Assembly: GCA_004010535.1 (NCBI GenBank)
Contig: RQYE01000002.1
Location: forward strand, 227,854-291,853
Direction of reading: 5' to 3'
DNA from: Coriobacteriales bacterium OH1046
GTDB taxonomy: Bacteria; Actinomycetota; Coriobacteriia; Coriobacteriales; Atopobiaceae
Length of the DNA stretch: 64,000 bases
Below, piece by piece: positions 52,049 to 60,986 of the stretch. The notes beneath the pieces were generated by a model. The model was not told the origin of the DNA. It did not search any database and saw nothing but the letters and a program-made list of their open reading frames with translations. Made by a program: the position numbers and the translations under genes. The stretch's first letter is position 1, and every line of letters begins with the position of its first letter.

Positions 52049-53371
52049 ATGCGCATGTACGACATCATCGAGAGGAAGCGCGACGGCTTCGCGCTGAGCG
52101 ACGAGGAGATCGATTTCTTCGTCACCGGGTACGTGGCGGGCGACATCCCCGACTACCAAGCATCGGCACTGTTCATGGCCATCTTCTTCCAAGGCATGGA
52201 TGCCCGTGAGACGGCGCACCTCACCATGGCTATGGCGCGATCCGGCGATATGCTCGACCTCTCGTCCATCCCCGGTATCAAGGTCGATAAGCATTCCACG
52301 GGCGGCGTGGGCGACAAGACCACGCTCGTAGCGGTGCCGCTCGCGATCTCGCTCGGCGTGCCCGTGGCCAAGATCAGCGGACGCGGCCTCGGCCATACGG
52401 GCGGGACCATCGACAAGATGGAGGCCATCCCCGGCCTTGCGGTCGCACCCAGCCGTGAGCGCTTCCTAGAGATCGCGCGCACGGTGGGCGGCGTGGTCGT
52501 GGGGCAGTCGGGCAACCTCGATCCTGCGGACAAGAAATTCTATGCCTTGCGCGATGTCACGGCGACGGTCGACAGCATGCCGCTCATAGCCTCGAGCGTC
52601 ATGAGCAAGAAGATCGCTGCGGGCGCGGATCGGATCCTTCTCGAGGTCACCTGTGGGAATGGCGCGTTCATGAAGTCGGTCGACGACGCCATCGAGCTCT
52701 CGCGCCAGATGGTCGAGATCGGCGAGAACGTGGGGCGTACCACGGTCGCCCTCATCACCGATATGGGGGTGCCGCTCGGCGCGTGCATCGGGAATGCGCT
52801 CGAGATACGCGAGGTCTGCGATGTGCTGCAGGGGAGGGGGCCTGCGGATGTGACCGAGGTCTGCCTCGAGCTCGCCGCCAACATGGCCGAGCTCGGTGGG
52901 AAGGGCACGCTCGACGCATGCCGCACTGCCGTGAGAGAGCAGATCGGCACCGGTGCCGCCTACGCCAAGTTCTGCGAGATGGTCGGGGCTTTGGGCGGCG
53001 ATGCCGCAGCGCTTGCCGACCCCACGCTGCTTCCGCAGCCTGCCTGCTCGCGTGCGGTCCACGCACCGCGTGGCGGTTTCATCTACGCGATGGACACCGA
53101 GCGTGTGGGCACGTCATCGGTCGTGCTCGGCGCGGGCCGTGCCAAGAAGGAGGACGGCATCGATTATGCCGCCGGCATCGTGCTCGCCAAGAAGACGGGC
53201 GATGCGGTGGGGGAGGGCGATACGCTTGCCACGCTCTATGCAGCGAGCGAGGCCCTTCTCGACGACGGCGCGCGCATGCTGCTCAGCGCCTACGATATCC
53301 GCGATGAGAGGCCCGAGCCGCGCTGCCACTTCTACGCGCGCGTCTCCCGTGACGGTGTCGAATACCTCTGA
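52049..53371 (+). CDS. pdp: Pyrimidine-nucleoside (thymidine) phosphorylase
   Basis: 440 residues from ATG 52049, with AAGGAGG upstream; the frame open from 51809 overlaps cdd. The family signature is SGRGLGHTGGTIDKME, preceded by DKHSTGGVGDKTTL, which binds phosphate. It releases uracil or thymine and pentose 1-phosphate, which DeoB then isomerises. Bacterial Pdp and DeoA are hard to tell apart; the length fits either. Confidence 0.94.
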   Translation: MRMYDIIERKRDGFALSDEEIDFFVTGYVAGDIPDYQASALFMAIFFQGMDARETAHLTMAMARSGDMLDLSSIPGIKVDKHSTGGVGDKTTLVAVPLAISLGVPVAKISGRGLGHTGGTIDKMEAIPGLAVAPSRERFLEIARTVGGVVVGQSGNLDPADKKFYALRDVTATVDSMPLIASSVMSKKIAAGADRILLEVTCGNGAFMKSVDDAIELSRQMVEIGENVGRTTVALITDMGVPLGACIGNALEIREVCDVLQGRGPADVTEVCLELAANMAELGGKGTLDACRTAVREQIGTGAAYAKFCEMVGALGGDAAALADPTLLPQPACSRAVHAPRGGFIYAMDTERVGTSSVVLGAGRAKKEDGIDYAAGIVLAKKTGDAVGEGDTLATLYAASEALLDDGARMLLSAYDIRDERPEPRCHFYARVSRDGVEYL

Positions 53372-53385
53372 TCAGCGGCCGAAGA

Positions 53386-53528
53386 CCTATGAGCAATTCG
53401 GAGTTGTAGGAAGATTTATGCGCAGATAGCGCCGGATCGCCCAAAATCGCGTGTAAAAGGCCTGTTGATAACGAGCGGCGGCCGAAGCCGCTCCGCAGAT
53501 CTTCCCACAACTCCGAATTGCTCATAGG
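53386..53528. repeat. 143-bp element with 30-bp inverted arms, family 3
   Basis: Left arm 53386-53415 (CCTATGAGCAATTCGGAGTT...AGAT) and right arm 53499-53528 are reverse complements with one mismatch, enclosing 83 bp that hold a smaller hairpin GAGCGGC...GCCGCTC at 53473-53493. A solo arm is found at 34107-34144. No coding frame inside. It begins 14 bp after the pdp stop. Confidence 0.8.
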
Positions 53529-53570
53529 TGCCTCCTAGGGCGCACCTCCGTAGGCAGGAAATGTTACATG

Positions 53571-53621
53571 TATAATTATTCTAAGAATTATTGTATTACT
53601 GCATAATAAATGGAGTATGAT
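53571..53621 (+). promoter_or_regulatory. argG promoter region, possible ArgR boxes
   Basis: The only AT-rich stretch nearby. TTGTAT (53591-53596) and TATGAT (53616-53621), 19 bp apart, or TATAAT at 53571-53576, can serve as promoter elements. The palindromic core ATTCTAAGAAT and the TGCATAATAAAT segment resemble ARG boxes loosely. ArgR control is an inference from the arginine genes downstream. Confidence 0.4.
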
Positions 53622-53659
53622 CCGAATCTACGAAAAAGAACCTATGAAAGGTGCATTTT

Positions 53660-54886
53660 ATGGCAAAGGAGAAGGTCGTTCTCGCTTATTCGGGCGGTCT
53701 CGATACGTCGGTCATCGTGAAGTGGCTCCAAGTCGAGCGCAACATGGATGTCATCGCCATCTGCGGAAACGTGGGCCAGGATGAGCGCGATCTCGGTCCC
53801 ATCAAGCAGAAGGCCCTCGACATGGGCGCCATCGTGTCCGAGGCCATCGATATGCGCGAGGAGTACGCCGAGAAGATCCTGTCCAAGGCCATCTGGGCCA
53901 ACGGCAAGTACGAGGGGATCTACCCGCTGCTCTCCGCCCTGTCCCGGCCGCTCATCTCCAAGCATCTCGTCGATATCGCTCACGAATACGGTGCGACCTA
54001 CGTAGCCCACGGCTGCACCGGGAAGGGCAACGACCAAGTGCGCTTCGAGACGTCCATCCAGGCGCTCGACCCCACGCTCAAACTCATCGCGCCCGTGCGC
54101 GAGTGGGATCTCGCCACACGCGATTCCGAGATGGAATGGGCGGCAGCCCATGGCGTTCCCGTGCCCACCACCCATAAGAAACCCTACTCGATCGACGACA
54201 ACCTCTGGGGCCGTGCCATCGAGTGCGGCGTGCTCGAAGACACGTGGAATACGCCCCCCGCCGACATCTGGACGATGACCGCCAATCCCGAGGATTGCCC
54301 CGCCGATCCCGAGACCGTCATCATCGGCTTCAAGGGCGGCATCCCCTGCTCCGTCAACGGCATCGAGATGGGCCTTCTCGACGTCATCCTCGAAGCCAAC
54401 GAGATCGCCGGCAGGAACGGCTACGGACGCATCGACATGATCGAGGACCGCGTCGTGGGCATCAAGAGCCGCGAATGCTACGAATGCCCGGGTGCCCTGC
54501 TGCTGCTCACCGCTCACCAAGCTCTCGAGATGCTCTGCCTCGACGCCGAGACCCTCAAGCAGAAGGCCAAGCTCGACGTGGAATGGGCGTCGCTCGTCTA
54601 CCGCGGCCTGTGGTTCTCGCAGAACCGTCTTGCCATCGACGCGTACAACGCGTACACGCAGCAGTTCGTCAGCGGAGAGGTGCGCATCAAGCTCTGCAAG
54701 GGCGGCATCTTCGTGGACGGGCTGCGCTCCGAGTACAGCCTCTACGACTACAACCTGGCAACCTATGACGAGGGCGATACCTTCGACCACAGCGCCTCGC
54801 GCGGTTTCATCGAGCTCCACAGCCTTCCCTCGCGCACGTGGTCACGTATCCAAGGTCCGGGCTCGGGGTTGCAGCCCATCAGCTAG
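53660..54886 (+). CDS. argG: Argininosuccinate synthase
   Basis: 408 residues from ATG 53660 with GAAAGGTG 6 bp upstream; a GTG at 53651 is in frame. Condenses citrulline and aspartate using ATP. The PP-loop LAYSGGLDTSVIVKWL is at the N-terminus, and YVAHGCTGKGNDQVRFE and the C-terminal EYSLYDYNLATYDEGDTFDHSASRGFI match the family. argH follows in the same direction. Confidence 0.97.
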   Translation: MAKEKVVLAYSGGLDTSVIVKWLQVERNMDVIAICGNVGQDERDLGPIKQKALDMGAIVSEAIDMREEYAEKILSKAIWANGKYEGIYPLLSALSRPLISKHLVDIAHEYGATYVAHGCTGKGNDQVRFETSIQALDPTLKLIAPVREWDLATRDSEMEWAAAHGVPVPTTHKKPYSIDDNLWGRAIECGVLEDTWNTPPADIWTMTANPEDCPADPETVIIGFKGGIPCSVNGIEMGLLDVILEANEIAGRNGYGRIDMIEDRVVGIKSRECYECPGALLLLTAHQALEMLCLDAETLKQKAKLDVEWASLVYRGLWFSQNRLAIDAYNAYTQQFVSGEVRIKLCKGGIFVDGLRSEYSLYDYNLATYDEGDTFDHSASRGFIELHSLPSRTWSRIQGPGSGLQPIS

Positions 54887-54985
54887 AGCGGGGCACCCCA
54901 AGCTGCCCGGCATGCGGTAGGATTGCATCGTACACGTCGGCGCGTGCGACCCCCGTGCGTGCCGTTTTCCTATACGGAGGTCCCC

Positions 54986-56371
54986 ATGGCGCTCTGGTCA
55001 GGCAGGTTCGAGGAGAACACCAGCAACTTCGCCCTCACGTGGGGCGCGTCGCTCGAGACCGACAAGGCCATGGCGGAGCATGACATCGCCGGCTCGCTCG
55101 CCCATGCCCGCATGCTCTCCGAACAAGGCATCATCTCCGAGGAGGATTTTTCCGCCATCGAAGCGGGACTCGACCGCATCCTCGGGCAGATCCAGAACGG
55201 CACCTTCGCCTGGGACGGCGCCGACGAGGATATCCATATGGCCGTCGAGCGCGCGCTCATAGCCGATATCGGTCCTGCGGGGGCGCGCCTGCATACGGGC
55301 CGTTCGCGCAACGATCAGGTTGCGACCGATATCCGTCTGCTCGCCAAGGAGCTCGCGGACGATCTGCTCTCCGAGAATCGCGCCCTGCGCGATGTCCTGC
55401 TCGATACGGCGGAGAAGCATGTGGATGCGGTGATGCCCGGTTACACGCACCTGCAGCATGCGCAACCCGTGCTCCTCTCGCATCATCTGCTGGCCTACTT
55501 CTGGATGCTCACGCGCGATCACACGCGGCTCGCCGCCGCCTACGATGCGGCCGACGAGAACCCGCTGGGTGCGGCGGCGCTTGCCGGCACGAGCTATCCG
55601 CTCGATCGCGAGCGCACGACCGAGCTCCTCGATTTCTCGGCAACGATCCCCAATTCGCTCGATGCGGTGTCCGACCGCGATTACCTGCTCGATCTCGAAT
55701 ATGCCTGCGCGGTCTCGATGATGCACCTCTCGCGCCTCTGCGAGGAGATCGTGCTGTGGTCGTCGAGCGAGTTCGGCTTCATCACGCTGTCCGATGCGTG
55801 GTCGACGGGCTCGTCCATCATGCCCCAGAAGAAGAACCCCGACTTCGCCGAGCTCACGCGCGGCAAGACCGGACGCGTGGTGGGCGATCTCGTGAGCCTG
55901 CTCGTCACCTGCAAGGGCCTTCCGCTCGCCTACAACAAGGATCTGCAGGAGTGCAAGGAGGGCGCCCTCGATGCCGCCGACACGCTGCTCGATTGCTATG
56001 TGGTGATGAAGGGCATGCTCGCCACGATGAGCGTGCACAGGGACCGCATGGCCGCAGCTGCCCGCGCGGGCTTCACCGCCGCGACCGACGTGGCCGATTA
56101 CCTCGCCAAGAAGGGGATGCCCTTCCGGGAGGCGCATGCCGTGGTGGGCCAGCTCGTGCTTTCGTGCGAGAAGCGCGGCTGCGGGCTCGAGGATCTTTCG
56201 CTCGACGACCTCCGCGCTGCAAGCGGGCTCTTCGAGGCCGATATCCTCGGCACGCTCGATCCGGAGAGCATCGCGAACGCCCGCACGACCTACGGCGGCA
56301 CTGCGCTCGACGCCGTGCTCATCCAGCTGGAGGAGGCCCGCGAGGTGCTCGAGGCGGACTACCTGTGGTGA
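54986..56371 (+). CDS. argH: Argininosuccinate lyase
   Basis: 461 residues from ATG 54986 (ACGGAGG upstream). Final arginine-synthesis step, releasing fumarate. Family signature GSSIMPQKKNPDFAEL, plus RLHTGRSRNDQVATDIRL near residue 110. It may instead run in reverse order with a deiminase pathway, but argG alongside favours biosynthesis. 99 bp separate it from argG. Confidence 0.97.
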   Translation: MALWSGRFEENTSNFALTWGASLETDKAMAEHDIAGSLAHARMLSEQGIISEEDFSAIEAGLDRILGQIQNGTFAWDGADEDIHMAVERALIADIGPAGARLHTGRSRNDQVATDIRLLAKELADDLLSENRALRDVLLDTAEKHVDAVMPGYTHLQHAQPVLLSHHLLAYFWMLTRDHTRLAAAYDAADENPLGAAALAGTSYPLDRERTTELLDFSATIPNSLDAVSDRDYLLDLEYACAVSMMHLSRLCEEIVLWSSSEFGFITLSDAWSTGSSIMPQKKNPDFAELTRGKTGRVVGDLVSLLVTCKGLPLAYNKDLQECKEGALDAADTLLDCYVVMKGMLATMSVHRDRMAAAARAGFTAATDVADYLAKKGMPFREAHAVVGQLVLSCEKRGCGLEDLSLDDLRAASGLFEADILGTLDPESIANARTTYGGTALDAVLIQLEEAREVLEADYLW

Positions 56372-56405
56372 GGCGCGCGGGTTCCCCCGCCGCGCAGGGC
56401 CCGGC

Positions 56406-57329
56406 CTACGAGCTCCTGAAGCCCTTGCCGATGATCTCGGAGCTGCTCACTATGGTCATGAACGCGCCCGGTTGCGTGGCATGCACGAAATTGCGCAGCT
56501 GCGCCGCCTCATGGCGGTTGAGCACCGAGATGATGACCTCGTAGCGCCTGCCCGAGAACCCGCCGCGCTCGTCGCGCAGCGTCGCCGTGCGATGGAGTCC
56601 CCTCACGATGAAATCCATGATGGGATCGGGGTAGTCGGCCAGGATGGTGACCACCTTGCTCGTGTTGACGCTCTCGATGAACTGGTCCACCACGAGCGCC
56701 TTCGCTATGAGGCCGAGGATGCAGTAGAGGCCCGTGCGCGGGCCGTAGAGCACAGCCGCCCAGCCCACGATGCCCATGTCGCAGAGCAGGAGCGCCTTGC
56801 CGATCTCGAGCGAGGTGTGGCGGCGCAGGATCATCGCGAGGATATCGGTGCCGCCCGTGGAGGCGCCGATGTTGAAGATGAGCGCGCTGCCGATGGAGGG
56901 CATCATGACCGCGAAGACGAGCTCGAGGAGCGTGTCGCCTGTGAGCGGCGCGGCAAGCGGGACCAGCCATTCGAAGAGGCTCACGTACGCCGAGAGCGCG
57001 AACGACGAGAACACCGTCCAGCCGATGGAGCGCTTATCGAGGAAGATGAAGCCGAGCACCACGAGCGCGGTGTTCACGATCCACATGATGGCGCCCACGG
57101 GAAGGCCCGGATTCAGGGTCGAGAGGATGATCGCGAGGCCCGACGTGCCTCCGAGCGCGAAGTGGTTGGGCTCCTTGAAGAGCACGATCCCCAGGGCGGT
57201 GAGGACGAGGCCGACATTGAGCAGCAGGAAGAACTGCAGCTTGCCGGGTTTCTCGCGCCGTCTCGACAGGCGGGAGCCCGTCTCGATCTCCGTATCGCTC
57301 AACGAGCCCGAATAGGTATGCACAGGCAT
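56406..57329 (-). CDS. YitT-family membrane protein (DUF161-DUF2179)
   Basis: 307 residues from ATG 57329; longer starts to 57452 are possible but lack ribosome sites. About five or six membrane helices (GGTSGLAIILSTLNPGLPVGAIMWIVNT, GASTGGTDILAMILRRHTSLEIGKAL) followed by the cytoplasmic DUF2179 domain (YEVIISVLNRHEAAQLRNFVHATQPGAFMTIVSSSEIIGKGF). Function of YitT proteins is not established. Convergent with argH, divergent from purB. Confidence 0.85.
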   Translation of the reverse strand: MPVHTYSGSLSDTEIETGSRLSRRREKPGKLQFFLLLNVGLVLTALGIVLFKEPNHFALGGTSGLAIILSTLNPGLPVGAIMWIVNTALVVLGFIFLDKRSIGWTVFSSFALSAYVSLFEWLVPLAAPLTGDTLLELVFAVMMPSIGSALIFNIGASTGGTDILAMILRRHTSLEIGKALLLCDMGIVGWAAVLYGPRTGLYCILGLIAKALVVDQFIESVNTSKVVTILADYPDPIMDFIVRGLHRTATLRDERGGFSGRRYEVIISVLNRHEAAQLRNFVHATQPGAFMTIVSSSEIIGKGFRSS

Positions 57330-57494
57330 CGCCCCGCACAGCTCGAATACCGGAAGGAACGTAACCAGCATAGCGCATCGCGCACAGGGTATCGGCGCGT
57401 CGGATCGGATGTTTGTCGGGGCTTCGTGCGCAGGAGGTCCCGCCCTTCCCAACGCGTTAGAATAGGATGGTCAATCCACGCGAAAGGAACCCGC

Positions 57495-58841
57495 ATGATC
57501 GATCGCTATACCGGTGCGGAGATGGGCTGCATCTTCTCGCTCGAGAACAAGTACGCCATCTGGCAGGAGATCGAGGTGCTCGCCTGCGAGGCGCAGGCCG
57601 AGCTCGGCGAGATCGGCATAACGCCGGAGGAGGCCGCGTGGATCCGCGCCCATGCCGCGTTCGACAAGGACGAGGTCGATGCCATCGAGGCAGTCACGAA
57701 CCACGACGTCATCGCCTTCCTCACCGATATGGGCTCCCGCATCGATGCCGACGTCCCCGCCGGCCAGCCCAAGCCGAGCCGCTGGGTGCACTACGGCATG
57801 ACCTCGACCGACCTCGGCGATACGGCCCTGTGCTACCAGATCGTCCAAGCATGCGACATCCTCATCCGCCGCACCCGCGCCTGCGCCGAGATCGCGAAGC
57901 GCCGCGCCTATCAGGAGCGCGGCACCCTCTGCGTGGGCCGCACCCACGGCATCCACGCCGAGCCCATGACCTTCGGCATGAAGTTCGCGAGCTGGGCTTG
58001 GGAGCTCAAGCGCGATTACGACCGCCTCGTGGACGCCCGCGCCAACGTATCCTACGGCGCCATCTCGGGTGCGGTGGGGACCTACTCCTCCATCGATCCC
58101 TTCGTCGAGGAGTACGTCTGCAGCCACCTCGGCCTCGCGCACGACCCGCTCTCCACGCAGGTCATCTCCCGCGACCACCACGCCTACCTCGCCGGCGTGC
58201 TCGCCACGACGGCGGCCACCTGCGAGCGCATCGCCACCGAGATGCGCGCCCTGCAGAAGACCGATACCCTCGAAGCCGAGGAGCCGTTCAAGGAGGGCCA
58301 GAAGGGCAGCTCCGCCATGCCCCACAAGCGCAACCCCATCACCTGCGAGAAGATCTGCGGCCTCGCGCGCGTGGTCAAGGCCAACGCGCAGGTCGCCTTC
58401 GACAACGTGGCGTTATGGCACGAGCGCGACATCAGCCACTCCTCGGCCGAGCGCGTCGCGCAGGCCGACAGCTTCATCGCCCTCGACCACATGCTCTCCA
58501 AGCTCGAGTTCCTGCTCGACGGCATGGTGCTCTACCCTGACCGGATGATGGCCAACCTCAACAAGACCCGCGGCATGCTCTTCTCGTCGAAGGTCCTGCT
58601 CGCGCTCGTCGATACCGGCATTTCGCGCGAGGATGCCTATCAGGTCGTGCAGCGGAACGCGATGGCCGTCTGGTCCGATATCCAGCGGGGCATTCCGGGG
58701 CCGACGTTCCGCGAGCGCCTCGAGGACGATGCCGCCTGCACGCTCGATGCCGACCAGCTCGATGCCATCTTCGACCCGTACAGCTTCCTCAGCCGCTCGG
58801 ACATCATGTTCGATCGCCTCGGGGCCTTGAGCTTCGCATGA
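57495..58841 (+). CDS. purB: Adenylosuccinate lyase
   Basis: 448 residues from ATG 57495, with GAAAGGAAC upstream. Two fumarate-releasing steps of purine synthesis. Fumarase/lyase signature GSSAMPHKRNPITCEKI (about residue 275), with HYGMTSTDLGDTA and GRTHGIHAEPMTFG earlier. The frame is open for another 1.36 kb upstream, but that part overlaps argH and is antisense to the YitT gene, so it is a shadow. Confidence 0.97.
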   Translation: MIDRYTGAEMGCIFSLENKYAIWQEIEVLACEAQAELGEIGITPEEAAWIRAHAAFDKDEVDAIEAVTNHDVIAFLTDMGSRIDADVPAGQPKPSRWVHYGMTSTDLGDTALCYQIVQACDILIRRTRACAEIAKRRAYQERGTLCVGRTHGIHAEPMTFGMKFASWAWELKRDYDRLVDARANVSYGAISGAVGTYSSIDPFVEEYVCSHLGLAHDPLSTQVISRDHHAYLAGVLATTAATCERIATEMRALQKTDTLEAEEPFKEGQKGSSAMPHKRNPITCEKICGLARVVKANAQVAFDNVALWHERDISHSSAERVAQADSFIALDHMLSKLEFLLDGMVLYPDRMMANLNKTRGMLFSSKVLLALVDTGISREDAYQVVQRNAMAVWSDIQRGIPGPTFRERLEDDAACTLDADQLDAIFDPYSFLSRSDIMFDRLGALSFA

Positions 58842-58861
58842 GCGCGCGGGAGGGGAGGACC

Positions 58862-58945
58862 ATGGCCGGACGCGGCTTCCAGAGGCGCGGGATCTGCCTG
58901 CAGCCCATCCGCGCCGGGCTTGCCGATGCGGGGACGGTGTCCTAG
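58862..58945 (+). CDS. 27-residue upstream open frame
   Basis: ATG 58862 follows a very strong GGGAGGGGAGG. The frame (MAGRGFQRRGICLQPIRAG...) stops at 58943-58945, one base before the ATG of the Tat lipoprotein, which has no good ribosome site of its own. It may serve as a translation-coupling leader. Not in recognised families. Confidence 0.35.
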   Translation: MAGRGFQRRGICLQPIRAGLADAGTVS

Positions 58946-58946
58946 C

Positions 58947-60179
58947 ATGGCGGCTTGGGACATCACACGCCGTTCCTTCCTCAAGGGCGGCGTTGCGGCC
59001 GGCGTTGCCGCCGCAGCCGTGACGCTGCTGCCCGGCTGCGCCAATCCCGCAAGCTCCTCCAACGCCACGCCCGACCCCACGGTCATTCCCGAGGAGGATG
59101 GCGTCGATGCGCTCGAGACCTACGAGTACCAGGATCTCGGGCTCACTCCCGGCGACACCTTCGAGCTGCCGCTCGGCAACGTCCTGCTGCCCTCCGAGGG
59201 CAATTGGATCCCCGTCATGACGGCGGGTGCGGCGGCCATGCCCATGGTCAAGGCGTCGGTCCTCTCGCTCGCGTCGGGCACGCTCATGGAGGTGGTCCCC
59301 CAGCCGCTCACCGTCTCGCCCACCAACGTCATCTACGACGTGCGCTGCAGCGCCGATGCGTTCGCTTGGGTCGAGCTCGATATGATCACCCGTGCGTGGT
59401 CGCTGTACGGGGCGCGCTTCTCGGCGGGCTCGCTCATGGGCGCGACCCTGCTGCTGGCCCAAGGCGACAAGGACTGGGACCCGCCCGCGTTCTGCTGCTC
59501 CGGGCAGCGCGTGCTCTGGCAGGTCCAGCCGTCGCTTTCGGGCGGCAAGACCGCCGAGCATTCCTTCTGCTACCTCTGGAACGTGGGCAGGAGCGATGCC
59601 CAGGCCGTGGTCGAATCCCCCGGACGCTTCGCCACCGGACCCACACCCAGCGGCACCGCCATCACCCTCACGCCGCGCGTGCGCGCCGACGAGGGCGTCT
59701 ACTACGGCGTCACCTGCTATTCGCTCGGCGATGATCTCGCGACCATCATCGATCAGCTCGTCATGCCCGAGAGCGTGCGCCCGATGGCCGCCTCCCGCGT
59801 GGGCGACCGGTTCGTCGTCTCGGTCGAGGCCTCCTACGATTCGGGCGGGCTCCTCGGCGGTATGGGGACCTTCATCACGGGCGATGACGGCAAGATCACC
59901 TGCTTCTGGCGCGAGCCCGCCGAGGGCGCCTGCGGCAGCGGCGACCTCTTCATCATCAAGAGCCGCGCATCCTACTTCGCCTTGGACGTGGGCACGCGCA
60001 CCTACGGCTTCCTCCCCGCCATCGACCGCTCGGTCGATTACGGCGAGTTCCCGGCACGCGCCGGCGAGTTCGGCGATTCCTTCGTGACCTATGCGACCGT
60101 CAAGGACGAGAAGACGGGCTATCCTTCCAAGGTGGTCGCACGCACGTTCGTCCTGCAGACGGGTAATCGATCTTCATAA
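58947..60179 (+). CDS. Tat-exported lipoprotein, unknown function
   Basis: 410 residues. Signal TRRSFLKGGVAAGVAAAAVTLLPGC combines a twin-arginine motif (R8-R9) and a lipobox (cysteine 31). The mature part has beta-rich repeats (SVLSLASGTLMEV, FAWVELDMITRAWSLYGA, FLPAIDRSVDYGEFP), suggesting a propeller-like or sheet-rich extracellular domain. I do not recognise the family. It lies just before the two-component genes, so it could be an input or target of that system. Confidence 0.72.
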   Translation: MAAWDITRRSFLKGGVAAGVAAAAVTLLPGCANPASSSNATPDPTVIPEEDGVDALETYEYQDLGLTPGDTFELPLGNVLLPSEGNWIPVMTAGAAAMPMVKASVLSLASGTLMEVVPQPLTVSPTNVIYDVRCSADAFAWVELDMITRAWSLYGARFSAGSLMGATLLLAQGDKDWDPPAFCCSGQRVLWQVQPSLSGGKTAEHSFCYLWNVGRSDAQAVVESPGRFATGPTPSGTAITLTPRVRADEGVYYGVTCYSLGDDLATIIDQLVMPESVRPMAASRVGDRFVVSVEASYDSGGLLGGMGTFITGDDGKITCFWREPAEGACGSGDLFIIKSRASYFALDVGTRTYGFLPAIDRSVDYGEFPARAGEFGDSFVTYATVKDEKTGYPSKVVARTFVLQTGNRSS

Positions 60180-60257
60180 CTGGGGTAGACTATCCATAGG
60201 TATGGCGCATGCAGATGAGGGGCATACGCCCCCGCACGTGTAAAGAAGGAGGCCTGA

Positions 60258-60977
60258 ATGGCTTCAGATGAGAAGAAGATCCTGCTGGTCGAAGATGAGA
60301 AGACCATCCGCGACGCCGTTGCGGCCTACCTCGAGCGCGAAGGCTACATCGTGCGCGGCGTGGGCGATGGCCAGAGCGCGGTCGAGGAGTTCGAGAAGCA
60401 CAGCTTCGATCTGGTCATCCTCGACCTCATGCTGCCCAAGCTGTCGGGCGAGCGCGTCTGCCGCTCCATTCGCGAGACCTCGAACGTCCCCATCATCATG
60501 CTGACCGCGAAGGGCGAGGTGGAGGATCGCATCATCGGCCTCGAGCTCGGCGCGGACGATTACCTCATCAAGCCCTTCTCACCCCGCGAGCTCGTGGCCC
60601 GCGTGCGCGCCCTGCTGCGCCGCGCCCACGCCGAGAGCGAGCCGGCACTCGAGGTGCTCGACTTCCGCGACCTCGTGATCGATATCTCTGGCCATAAGAT
60701 CATGGTCGAAGGTTCCGAAGTCGATCTCACGGCTTCCGAGTTCAAGCTGCTCACCACGCTCGCACGCTATCCGGGCCGCGTCTACACGCGCATGGAGCTC
60801 GTCGAGAAGGTCCTCGGCTACGACTTCGAGGGCTACGAGCGCACCATCGATTCCCATGTCAAGAACCTCCGTGCCAAGCTGGGCGACGATCCGCGCAATC
60901 CGCGCTGGCTCTACACCGTCCACGGCGTGGGGTATCGTTTCGAGGCTCCCGAGAAGTCGGGCGCAGCCGCCGAGTAA
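60258..60977 (+). CDS. OmpR-family response regulator
   Basis: 239 residues. Receiver domain with phospho-acceptor D56 (LVILDLMLPKLSG), acidic pocket E12/D13 and Lys in IIMLTAKGE, then a winged-helix DNA-binding domain (LTASEFKLLTTLARYPGRVYTRMELVEKVLGYDFEGYERTIDSHVKNLRAKLGDDP). AAGGAGG lies upstream. The sensor kinase gene starts 9 bp after its stop. Confidence 0.95.
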   Translation: MASDEKKILLVEDEKTIRDAVAAYLEREGYIVRGVGDGQSAVEEFEKHSFDLVILDLMLPKLSGERVCRSIRETSNVPIIMLTAKGEVEDRIIGLELGADDYLIKPFSPRELVARVRALLRRAHAESEPALEVLDFRDLVIDISGHKIMVEGSEVDLTASEFKLLTTLARYPGRVYTRMELVEKVLGYDFEGYERTIDSHVKNLRAKLGDDPRNPRWLYTVHGVGYRFEAPEKSGAAAE

Positions 60978-60986
60978 GGCGCTGCC

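Noticed and set aside
56136..57494. 453-codon in-frame extension upstream of purB
   Set aside because: It overlaps the argH end and runs antisense through the YitT gene; the purB ATG has its own ribosome site and the family N-terminus.
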